23,365 nucleotides of DNA from Chromera velia (taxonomy: Eukaryota > Sar > Chromeraceae), in the NCBI GenBank assembly GCA_018398765.1, contig JAHBMJ010004762.1:54656-78020 (forward strand). The letters run 5' to 3'. Numbering within the stretch: position 1 is the stretch's first letter; each line of letters begins with the position of its first letter. Both the position numbers and the translations under genes were made by a program. The notes under the pieces were generated by a model. It did no database searches. It saw only the letters and a list, made by a program, of their open reading frames with translations, and was not told the DNA's origin. Shown in pieces: positions 9,723 through 19,000 of the stretch.

Positions 9723-9999
9723 ATCAACTGTTTCTTGTCCATCGACTGATGAACGATAGAAAAAGAAAACACAAATCTGAATCCCGGAAGCGCGTTCTCT
9801 CCGGTCCCCTTGCGGCCCGAGCCTGTCATGAGGAGGTTGCCTAGTAGAGAGAAATGAGAGGCGCAGAGAAGAAGAATTCAGAGGAATATTCCCCAAACGA
9901 TCTTTTATGGAGATGGTCCTTCGAATGGAATGCACAAGTTCCGATACATCGCTTTTTCAGACTCTTTTTCTTCCTTACTTGGATTACCAACTTTCGTTC
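9723..9999. repeat. Duplicated segment, copy 2
   Basis: Direct repeat of 8441-8695, with about 20 extra bases in the middle (near 9790-9815). The right end lies only about 60 bases upstream of the proposed first exon of the next gene, so one copy may have supplied promoter, 5' UTR or even N-terminal sequence there. Confidence 0.85.
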
Positions 10000-10061
10000 T
10001 ACGCAAGGCCTCCCCCAAGCTTTACTTGTTGCCCGCCGGTTTACCTTCCTTGTCTGCTTTC

Positions 10062-12189
10062 ATGGGTGTGTGTCAGGTAAGTCCATTTGAAAAGGACACA
10101 GATATTGGAAAGGAGACTAAGAGGAGTCTGACCGGTAGTTGGGGCAGGCGAAGGGCTAGGACTTTAGAGAAAGGAAATATTTTGTCCGTATCCACGGACC
10201 GAATCGAGACAAAAGGAATTGGAAATTGAGACAGGCAAGAAAGGAGCAAACGATGTAAAATGGTCGGGGTACCAATCCTGTGAGCTTCCCATTTTGTCTT
10301 GAGTTCTAATGTCTCGCTATCCCATTCGCTTCGTCCATTCTTCCCTTTGCCTTTCAAACATCTAATCTTTCTTTCTTCATGCATGCATATGAGTCGCTGA
10401 CTCAAGTTACAAATTGCATGAAAACCTCAAGCGAGGCATGTGAATGTCGTTCCGTGTGGGAAAATGAGTACAGACGACACAACAGACAGACATAGTGTCT
10501 CTTCCTGCTTTTTCTTTCTCTTTCGATGCATGCACTCTTGTTTGCCCTGCATGTTTTCCTCCTTTCTTCCCTTTACTGATTCATGGATTGTTTCACTTTA
10601 ATTTTGCCGTGGCTTCAAAGACCTGTCACTCTAACAAGAAGAGTTTTGAGAGTCGACGAACCCAATCAGTCTGACCAGCGCTGCATGAAACCCTTTGCGT
10701 GGCTTTATTCTCTCTCCATGCATCACTGCAGGAGAAGCACCGACAACGTTTCTCTGTCACGGGTTCTTCGCAGACACTGGGGACGCCTCGTAGCCCCTGG
10801 ACCACCAGAAAGCGGGGGGCACAGGGACCTCTGACCGTGGATGAAAACGTCGGTGATAGACCCCAACGCTGGAACCCCTTTCAGCTTCCATGCGTGCGGT
10901 TCTGGGAGGGAGGACAAAGTTGGTGGGATGAGAGGCTGACTGTGGAGGCGGAGATGAAGGAGACGGATGATGCGTGGTTTGGCAGTCTGTGGTTGCAGGG
11001 GTGGTCAAAGAAAGGGAAGCTGCTATTCACCTCACTTTTGTTTCGAGGGGCATTGAATCTTTGCAGTGCACTTGGATTCTTTCGGTTCAGGAGGTTTCCT
11101 GCTGCGGTACTTGTTGAAAACCTTATTCTACTTTCGTGCGACTGGGGTGAGGAGGCTGCACATGGGTTGAAGAGTGGCGAGACTCTTCGGAAACACCCCG
11201 AATGTTGGTGAGGGACCGTCAGCTCTAAATTAATCTGCTGTCAGCGTTGCAGATGAGGTTGCAGTCTGTGCAGTCACAGGCCTCTCAATTGGTGACGAGG
11301 CCAGAGCGAGTTCAAGAAGTCTCTGACTTGCGTGAGTGTGTCTCATCATCAAGTCTGCTTTCTCTTGTGGGGGTCTCTTTGAACTTTGTGCCCGATCAGG
11401 AGGGAACCAACCTGAATGCTCCCTGCTGCTATGGTCAAACGAGGGAGAGAGGGGGGACCCATCGTTCCGTGTGCGGTTTGCCATGGTGGACCCTCTCTGC
11501 TCAAAGATCCAGAGAGCGCTTGGGTTTGAGTTTCGTCCCCGGGAGTTTCTGAACAGATTTTTTTTCTTTATGTCGGCCATTCGGCGTCGACGTTTGTACT
11601 TGATTCGCTCGCGTCGCGTCCCAACGTCCGGGAGACAGTAGTGACAAGAATTGCAAATGAAGCTGCAAAGAGGGAATGCAAAAAAGACGAAGGCAGGGCC
11701 ATTCAGTTGCGGGGAGAGGACTCTGAGGCACAACAACGGCCCTCGGGAGAGGAATGCATAGGTTGGTGTCTGTAAGGATCGAGGCAGGCGGCCAGGATGT
11801 CAGCCAGTGAAAGCAGACATGACTTTTGAGGCCCTCATGTGTGAAGTGCTGTTTTGATCAGGATCCCGAGCGCCTGAGAAAAAAGAGGACTACATGACTG
11901 GAGGAAGCTGGAGCGGATGGGGACAAAAGCGGAGAAGGAATAACATGGGTGCGCTCGAATGTAAACACGTCTGGCCGAACAGCGAAGAGACTGCCGACTC
12001 AATGGGTATCTATGTGTTGTGTGAAGGTTTTTGGACATGCTGGGCTCAAGATCGTGCATCACTGACCCTTTGCGACAACCGCTCCCACCGCTTGACCTGC
12101 AAGAAGAGCAAAATATTGTTGTTCATCAGAATGCAACACTCACGTACCACAAAGATGCGTTACCTGCCCTGACTGACCAAAAGCAGTGA
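10062..12189 (+). CDS. Small basic, charged protein, possibly N-terminally lipid-anchored; unknown function
   Basis: Proposed exons: 10062-10076, 10732-10848, 11253-11331, 11642-11761, 11862-11948 and 12104-12189 (TGA). Phases agree at every junction and the 504-nt sum gives about 167 residues. Exon 1 reads MGVCQ before a consensus GTAAGT donor. A Gly2/Cys4 start is the pattern of dual N-myristoylation and palmitoylation, although the Glu at position 6 is not favoured. The rest is hydrophilic: a Ser/Thr/Arg stretch (exon 2), a Gln-rich helix-like segment MRLQSVQSQASQLV (exon 3), an alternating Lys/Glu helix around IANEAAKRECKKDEG (exon 4), a Trp/Gly/Arg patch GGSWSGWGQKRRRNN (exon 5) and a polar tail. 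I recognise no family. Weak points: the exon 4 acceptor (GACAGTAG at 11641) has a poor pyrimidine tract, and the first exon is only 15 nt. The start might instead lie upstream, where the same frame is open from 9930 within the duplicated segment. Confidence 0.5.
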
Positions 12190-12952
12190 CGATTTTTGCA
12201 AAGTCCATCCGGTGCATGCCAGAGGGAACCCACGTTTGTGAGAGTGTCGAGAAAGCTTTTGCTTGCCTCTTCGGTTCCATCGACACACGGAACGCGGGCC
12301 CCTCTCGCGTTGCATCTCAGGCTCACTGGAATGGCGGGAAGGGACCTGGTCCGCTTCACTGCGTAATCTAGCTTCTTTGGTTTGACACTCAGAAATGTAT
12401 TTCTAAGAAGGAGCTGGCAACCCTGTTCATGAACCAAAGAAGAAAATGCAGGCTGAATTCGCTCCATGATCCCCTCTGGTGTTCCGAATTGCAAGAATCT
12501 TGCAACTCTTGCACCATCGGAGTCTGACGAATTGTCTGAAGAGCACGAGAAAGAGGGATCCCGCGAAGGCATGTCGGAACCGCTATTGGGGATACGGTCT
12601 GTCAAGGTGGTGAGCCTTGCTTAGAAGGCACGTACTGATCAGGAAGCTGCCTGCTTGGAAGCAACACACCTCTCTCCGACTCTCATAAAGATGGGCCCCA
12701 ATTAATTACAAACGTCTACATCTGTGTACATGTTACGTCCTTCGACCAGACGGATCGCTATACATCTATTTGACATACAGCATGCTTCCCAGCAACGAAA
12801 ATGCTCATAAGGGATACATAGTAGAGTTGCGAGCTGCAATTCAAGGAATCAGCTCTTTAGCGAGCTGCATATCACTCAAAGATCGAGAGACTACAATGCG
12901 TTTTACGTATATATATGATACGTTTAACATATATATATATTGAAAAAAAAAT

Positions 12953-12972
12953 GTATACGCGTATACGTATAC
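12953..12972. repeat. Overlapping perfect palindromes
   Basis: GTATACGCGTATAC (12953-12966) and GTATACGTATAC (12961-12972) are each perfectly self-complementary and share GTATAC. They sit beside two TA-repeat runs (about 12907-12916 and 12929-12941) and a nine-base A run, about 440 bases upstream of the next start codon. Confidence 0.8.
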
Positions 12973-12988
12973 TACGTACGTTACAACA

Positions 12989-13176
12989 TGCATGCATTTT
13001 TTCAAGGCCTTAATTCGACGCGTGCATTATTACATTCAATTAAGGAGCCGGTTGGGGACGCCCGCGATCGACTCTTAATTCCTGCATGCATGCAACACTT
13101 GCAACACTGCATGCGACAACGCCTGACAGTATGCTGTATGCGTGCGGCAATGCAGCGACTGGGATCGCATGCATGC
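12989..13176. promoter_or_regulatory. Cluster of TGCATGC motifs upstream of the secreted-protein gene
   Basis: TGCATGCA occurs at 12989-12996, an extended TGCATGCATGCA at 13083-13094, and TGCATGC at 13170-13176. All are within 230-420 bases upstream of the ATG at 13404. In apicomplexans this word is a known target of ApiAP2 DNA-binding proteins and is enriched in promoters. Function here is inferred from sequence and position only. Confidence 0.45.
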
Positions 13177-13403
13177 GTGCCGCGAATGTATTTTGATATG
13201 ATTGTAAACAGAACCGTTTCAGACTCCTGTTCGTTTTGATGACCGGGCCGGGTCAGTCGGAGAATGCAACACAATGAATTGTGGTTCACATCAAGTCTGT
13301 GTTGATTCCATTGAGAATATCGTTCCGAATCGTCGGGGACCAAGGAACTGACGACGAACCAAGGAAGAACAGCGGCTCTGCTGGTGGATTCGAAAGCCAC
13401 GGA

Positions 13404-15216
13404 ATGAGGCTCCTGTGGCGGGTTCTCCTCTGTGCAGGAGTTCTCATTGCATCAGCTCAAGAGATTAGCCCTGATAAGGCTGCCTTCTTCGAAGCTCTCG
13501 ACCAAGAACAGCCCATCTCCGAGGAGTTTTTGGCCTCTTTTCCTGGACAAGAACAACCCTCTGGTGACACCGAAGAACTTCGGAAAGACGAGGCCGGTGC
13601 GTTAAATTCAGGCTCTTCACCCTCACGATTCGGCCTCTCTTCACAACAGACTCCATGGCATGATTATTTTGAAAGTTGCAGCCTCGAACCTTTTTGACAA
13701 AATAGTGACCACTGACGAAGAGGATTCGCCAAGTGGTTCTGATGAGTCGCTCTTCCGCCAAATTGATGGCAGGAGAGAGGAGGATGTTAGCGGCGAAGAC
13801 CTTCAAAACGCTGTCCAGAGCATGATGGGAAAACAGTTCCTCAGCGATCTTCATCGCAGTGTTGAGTCCCTGGATCGACTTCAAGCCGATACGAAGCTGG
13901 CTCAAAAGAAGACAGGCAAGTTTCTGCGATGGAGGAAACTGGCTTCACACTGTCAAATTCGTCGTCACATGACCCATAATTTTGTTTGTTCTGAGAACTC
14001 AGATATAATGCTTGGCGAAGTCTTGACACGCAACGGTGTGTCGCAAAGCAATATGGAAAACAAGCTACAAAGCAGAGGTGAGTGAGAACCCATCACTGGA
14101 CGAAGCTGAAAGGTGATTTCACCTCCGTTCACATACTGTGTCACAGTGACGGTCCCAGCGTAATCCCTCCAGACGCGCAGGTTCGCTTCCAGCAGGTCCC
14201 TGCCCCTCAACCGCCTGGCCAACCCAAGAGGGACAAGTCGTTTCTGGATACGGCCTCCACTGATATTCATAGAGGGTGGGTTGGCTGCTTTTTGTCTGCC
14301 ACGGTTGTCTTTTTGACCACCACAAACTCCTCTGAGCATCTGCCGCCACAGGTTCTACATCACGAAGCCGCTGCTTGACCCTCGCATGAAGGTGAACGTC
14401 ATCAGCAAAGAGGTGGGTCCTTGCATCGGCTCTTCACAAGTTTGCATCGGATCACAGCATTTGTCACAATCTTGAATTTTCAATCCTCAGAACGCCAAGC
14501 TCCAGTCGAAGGACGACGAACAGCTTGCCATGCAGAGCCAGGCCTTGAGAATGAATTATGACACAGACCACGAAATCGAGGCTTCTTGGAAAGAAATGAA
14601 GCAAGCCAAGAGAAGGAGGGAAATTGAGAGGAAGGCGCGGACTCTGCTGTATGGGACTCTGACATCAAGAGCTGAGAACGGCTATCCAGTCAAAAAAGCA
14701 GCCCTCGTCGACGTGCTTCCGCCGTACCAGCCACGTAAAGGGTTTTTCGCGAAGCTGATGAAATCGGCAAAAGACTTTCTCCTCGGCGGAGGATCAAAGA
14801 AGGCACTTAAGGGAGTCAAGGGTGCGATCCCGGCCAGGTTTCAGGAGGTCCCGGTCAGCTTTCAATGATTCGAAAGATCAATCCGGTCGGCCATTTGCTT
14901 TTCAGCAAATCGGACTCTCGACTTTTGCTCAATGATCTTGATTTTGAACAGAATACGACTTTCTCCTCGGAGTCCACAGAAGGTCCCAGCGGTCAAAAAG
15001 AAATCGAGAAGGCAGTTGCTGAAGTGCCTTTGAAGCCGTTCTACAGTCCTGCAAGAAGACCTGCCGGGCGTTTGGAGACTGCCGATCACGGAGCCAGTCG
15101 AATCGCTGGCTGAGTTCAAAAATTTGCATAATACGCTCAAGAAGAGAAGTGTTCTTCCCTGGGTTCTTTCCTACCACCAATTGAACATCGTCAAATGCCA
15201 ATGCGGTATAGAGTAG
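13404..15216 (+). CDS. Predicted secreted protein of about 448 residues, seven exons, unknown function
   Basis: Proposed exons: 13404-13596, 13682-14081, 14147-14275, 14352-14412, 14491-14853, 14952-14982 and 15047-15216 (TAG). Phases agree, and introns are all short (64-98 nt). The ATG at 13404 starts a clear signal peptide, MRLLWRVLLCAGVLIASAQ, with a likely cut after ASA; an upstream in-frame ATG at 13281 would bury it. The mature part begins acidic (EISPDKAAFFEALDQ), then has a Ser/Glu/Asp-rich segment, a helix-prone segment, a proline patch (QVPAPQPPGQP), the segment GFYITKPLLDPRMKVNV, a basic helix (EMKQAKRRREIERK), and a C-terminus around DLPGVWRLPITEPVESL. There is no second membrane span, so it is probably secreted or targeted to a secretory organelle. 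Uncertain points: the exon 2 donor is GTGAGA at 14082, because the stronger GTGAGT four bases earlier breaks phase. If the intron after 14853 is not removed, the protein stops at 14868 with 386 residues. Confidence 0.7.
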
Positions 15217-15269
15217 ACTTTCCCGTCTTTTTACACTATTCGGGTCTCGGTTCAAAAATTTGAGGCCCA

Positions 15270-15960
15270 ATTAATTTGAGGGCACAAAGAAAAATTTGTT
15301 TATGAAGAAAGTCTAAAAGCACGATAGAAATTACAAAGTAATTATGTATAAATTAAAGTGTCTTAAAACATACTATTAATATTTATTATCAAGAAATATG
15401 ATCAGTGACATTATAATTAACAAGTTATATTTTTATCCTTATAAGCTTCTCTTCATATTAAGTGAATTATGATTAATAAAATTTTAAATATAGTTTTAAA
15501 TTGAATTTTATTTTTTAAACAAATTTGAATCAAATTGAATTCGAATTATTCATTGAATTGAAGTGGTCAAATCTAGTGGGCTATCCTTTTGGACCGTGAT
15601 TTGAACTAGGACTTGAAGTTAACACTGACTTTATAGTCAATAAATATCATCATATTGTTTCTAGTATTTTTTGTTTACCTTTGTTTGAAACATAAAAAGG
15701 TGATGTTAATTTAACTAAAAAATATTGTGAAAATAAATTTTAATTTATGTTGTGCGTCATAGCCTGTATAGGCCCTAGTATGGGATCTATTATAATTTTG
15801 TACGTTGAAGAATACCATTCTTTTGTATTTGTTGGATAAGTGTGTCAGTATGGCTAACCATACACTCATTTTTAGAGTCATAATTTCAATTTGCTCTGCA
15901 TGTTGTGATTTGCCACACGTTAATATCGATTTTGGGTCGATGGCAATCACATATAATTAT
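15270..15960. other. AT-rich island between convergent genes
   Basis: About 700 bases with estimated AT content of roughly 70-80 percent separate the 3' ends of the plus-strand secreted-protein gene and the minus-strand membrane-protein gene. It contains repeated AATTTGAAT/AATTGAATT words near 15500-15560 and AATAAA words on both strands (for example about 15475 plus, and TTTATT at about 15380 for minus) that could serve as 3' end signals. There is no credible ORF, and I recognise no transposon ends. Confidence 0.65.
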
Positions 15961-16004
15961 AATGATGATGAGTCTCCGACTCTCCGGTGAGACACAAGAA
16001 ACAA

Positions 16005-19000
16005 TCAACCAAACATCTTGGAGAGATACCCCATGTATGTGCTCTCTCCACCCTTGTCGTTTTGCCCATCACGTTTTTGCTCAGTCTCCGTATGAGAGGG
16101 TTCTGTCGCCTGGTGAGGGGCTGAGTCTGATTCAGTCTTCGCGCTCTTCGACGGCCAGGTGTCCTGCTGTGGGGCGGCCTTTTCGAGGGCAGCAGAGTCC
16201 ATTTGACGCTGCTGTGATGCAGATCTAAATTGATGACTCCGGCGACTTCTGTGTCGCTCTCTTGACTCAGAATGTCCACCTGTGCGTCTTGACTCGCGGT
16301 CAATTTGATGATTCTCTTCTCTTGCTTGCCCCGCTCCGTCACGGTGACTGCGAGAAGACCTGTGACGGCCACCATCTCCGTCTCTGTCTCTCCCCTCTCT
16401 GCGGCGCGAAGTGTCTCGAATCTTGTCTGATTCTCCTCCATCTCGGGACCTCCCTCTGTCCCACTCTCTCTCTTCCGCACTCCTGTGAACACGACTGCTG
16501 CTCCTCTCCCCCTCTTTGTCATTCTCGCCGCGGCTGTCGTCCGCGTTCTCTTTCCTTTCGTCTCGGCTTCTGCTCTCACGCCCTTCCCTAGTCCTTGATC
16601 GCTGACGTCTCGTTTCTTCTCTCCCTTCTTTTCCTCTATCGTGGCTTCTCCCCCTGACGATACCCACTCCCTCTTTTTCTTGAGTGTCTCTCCTTTCTTT
16701 ACCTTCTTCCTGTTCCCTGCTCCTGACGATGTCGTCGTCAACTTCTTGCCGCCGTCGATCTCTGTCCCTCTCCCTGCCCCTATCTCTGTTCCACTCTGTC
16801 TCCCTCTCCCTCTCATCGTCTCTGCCCCTGTCTCTGTCTTTTCCTCTCTGACGATCACGATTATCTTGATGCTGGGCCCGTCTCTCATCTCTTGAACGAG
16901 ATCTTTCTATTTGTTCTCCCCTGAACCTTTGCTTGGCTATCTCGTCTCCGGTCTCTGCAATTTTCTCCCTTTCTCGGTCCTTCTCTCCGTCAGATGTTTC
17001 TCTCTCTCCAAAGAGACGACTCCTGCTCCGTGAACCTTCTCGACCTCTGCCCCTTTCCCTTTCCCTTACACTTCCTCTTTCTCTTTCTCTTTCGTCGTTG
17101 CGTCTTTCCCGACCGTGGCGTCGAGACCTCTGATGTCTCTCAGCTTCTCCTCTCTCTTCCACCTTTCCCCGCTCCTTCGCCACTTCTCGACTATGACTGC
17201 GTCTACGACTCTCTCCGAATTGGTCCTCTTCTGTCTCAGTCTGTTTCTTCTTCTTCTTTCGCTCTTTTCGATCTGCATCCTTCCTGTCAGCGGTCAGCGC
17301 TTCCTCGAATGTTTTAGTCGGGGTCTGGTCTGGGGGGGGGAGGGTTTCAGGTCCATCAACATGAGAAGGATTCATATCGACCTGGTGATCTGATGAAGAA
17401 GATTCTTCTTTTGCAACGTCGCCGTCTTCTTTCTTTTCTCCTCCCGCTCCTGACACTGGTGCCACTTCCAGTGCCCACTCTTTTCCATTCACGCCGCTGC
17501 TCTCTCCGTCTTGACTGTCCTCTTCTGAGTCAACGAGCTGACCAAATGGCGCATCCCCGCCCTCCTCAATCTCCCTCTTTCCCTCAACCTCCTCTTCGTC
17601 CTCTTCGTCCTCCTCCTCCTCAATCCACTTGGCCATTACAAAAGACGCTTGAGACGTTGTGTCGAAGAACCTTTTCTGCATTGCCACCGGATCCTTTTGA
17701 AAACGCGAAAAACGACTCGAGGAACCGCCCTCACTTGGAGTATTTTCTTTTCCCTCGACCTCCTGTTCTTTCCCCCCCTCGAACAGAAATAGATCTCTTT
17801 GAGCGGCCTCTTCCTCATCTTCAGCCTCTGATTCGCATAACGGGGAGGGGCCCTTCCCCCTCTTCCCCTTCTTCTTCTGCAGCTGCTGACCGTCTGTGGA
17901 GTCAATTACAACCACCTGCAACTCATCCGGTGCCTCCCCGTCCTCTCTCTTCGAGGTTTCCTCAGCTGCCTGCCCGACCGGGTCCTCCGCCTCCCCTTCC
18001 TGCTCCAAGTTCCCCCCTTCGTCTGCTGCTGCTGCTGTGTGGTGTGTCAACGAAGAGATCTGAGGAGAGACCCGGGAACCTAGAGCAGCCAGGAAAGCCG
18101 GGTACAGCTGCAGAAAGACGCAGCAGATTTCAAGGGAAGAGGGGCTTTGGTGAGAAAAATACACTGAAGACACACTGAAATCAATCCAACCCGTGGAAAT
18201 ACAGTCCTTTCATCGGAAAGTCCTTCGAGTGCAGGAAGGGATTCAATGGGAAAAGGAACAAACTGCATCGACTTATCAAATAAAGACTGCCAGTTGCCTT
18301 TGCTGACCCAGAAGAGAACACGAGGGTCGAGAGTCACCAGCTTTGTGAGTGCATTCGTGATTCTTTCCACCCTCATCCCCCTCTTCTCGACTTTCTTCAC
18401 CGCATCAGAGGAGAAAAAGGCATCACCGACTGCCGCCAGGGTCTGCAGAACTTCCTCTTCAGAAATCGGAAGAGAAAGATCGGCAGTTCCTGAAGACTTC
18501 TTTCCGTCTCCTTCTGCACGGGACTTGATCGGCAAGTGCGGTTTTGCCTTTCCCTTTAGTGTCTTTGAAGGGGGCTCCAGATGGGTTTTCTCTGCACGGA
18601 ATCCAAGAACGACACGAATAAATAATTGTAGACGCGGACAGAAAGTAACTCGGCAGTCAATCAACTTTGCTGTTTTTGTTCTCTTCATGCTCTGCGGCTG
18701 GGTCCACAATGCATCTGAAATTAAACACAATTGAGGGACTTCCTGTGTTCGTACAGAAAACGGTTGACTGACAGTCTGTCTGTCTGACTCACTGACTTGC
18801 GCTGTCTGAGGGAGTTTTGAGAAAGGTGCTGCCTTTTACTTTCTTGAGGGACCGCTTTTCCACTCCCGTCTCCTCTGAAAAGCTCTTCGAAAGTGTATTT
18901 TTCTCCGCAGCCGTATCCTCTGACGGGCTCTTGGAAAGCGCAAAAAACGACCCGCCGCCCTCGTCAACCCGGAAGTCCCGCACTCCCTCCGCATTTCCTT

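Larger units (their letters stand above)
6596..10061. other. Gene-poor interval rich in simple repeats and duplicated segments
   Basis: After the EF-hand gene stop there is no convincing complete gene for about 3.4 kb. The interval holds an AT-rich stretch, duplicated homopolymer cassettes (7246-7459), TTCC/CTTT and GA microsatellites, a duplicated segment near 8441 and 9723, a possible isolated exon near 8182, and several CATGCATG-type words (about 8126, 8979). I found no AATAAA or clear promoter signal. Parts could be the 5' region of the gene that begins near 10062. Confidence 0.6.
12190..13403. other. Intergenic interval between two plus-strand genes
   Basis: No supported gene. The first 400 bases carry overlapping open frames on both strands (plus 12186-12371; minus 12605-12126, with the minus frame entering the last exon of the upstream gene). 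These may be 3' UTR or an antisense transcript. Beyond 12700 the sequence becomes AT-rich, with palindromes and then TGCATGC motifs, consistent with a promoter region for the secreted-protein gene at 13404. Confidence 0.6.

Noticed and set aside
10849-11211. Continuation of the plus-strand open frame after the exon 10732-10848
   Set aside because: Its later donors do not match the phase of the next exon at 11253, while GTCGGT at 10849 does, so this stretch is read as intron.
15711-15990. Short frames in the AT-rich island on both strands
   Set aside because: Length and composition are as expected by chance in AT-rich DNA, and no protein family is recognisable.
15947-16888. Minus-strand 313-codon frame overlapping the RS-rich exon
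   Set aside because: It is an Arg/Glu/Lys-rich shadow of the longer frame that continues in phase with the upstream exons.
17393-18178. Plus-strand 261-codon frame rich in Leu, Pro and Arg
   Set aside because: It is the complement of the acidic and RS-rich exon on the minus strand, with no splice or composition support.
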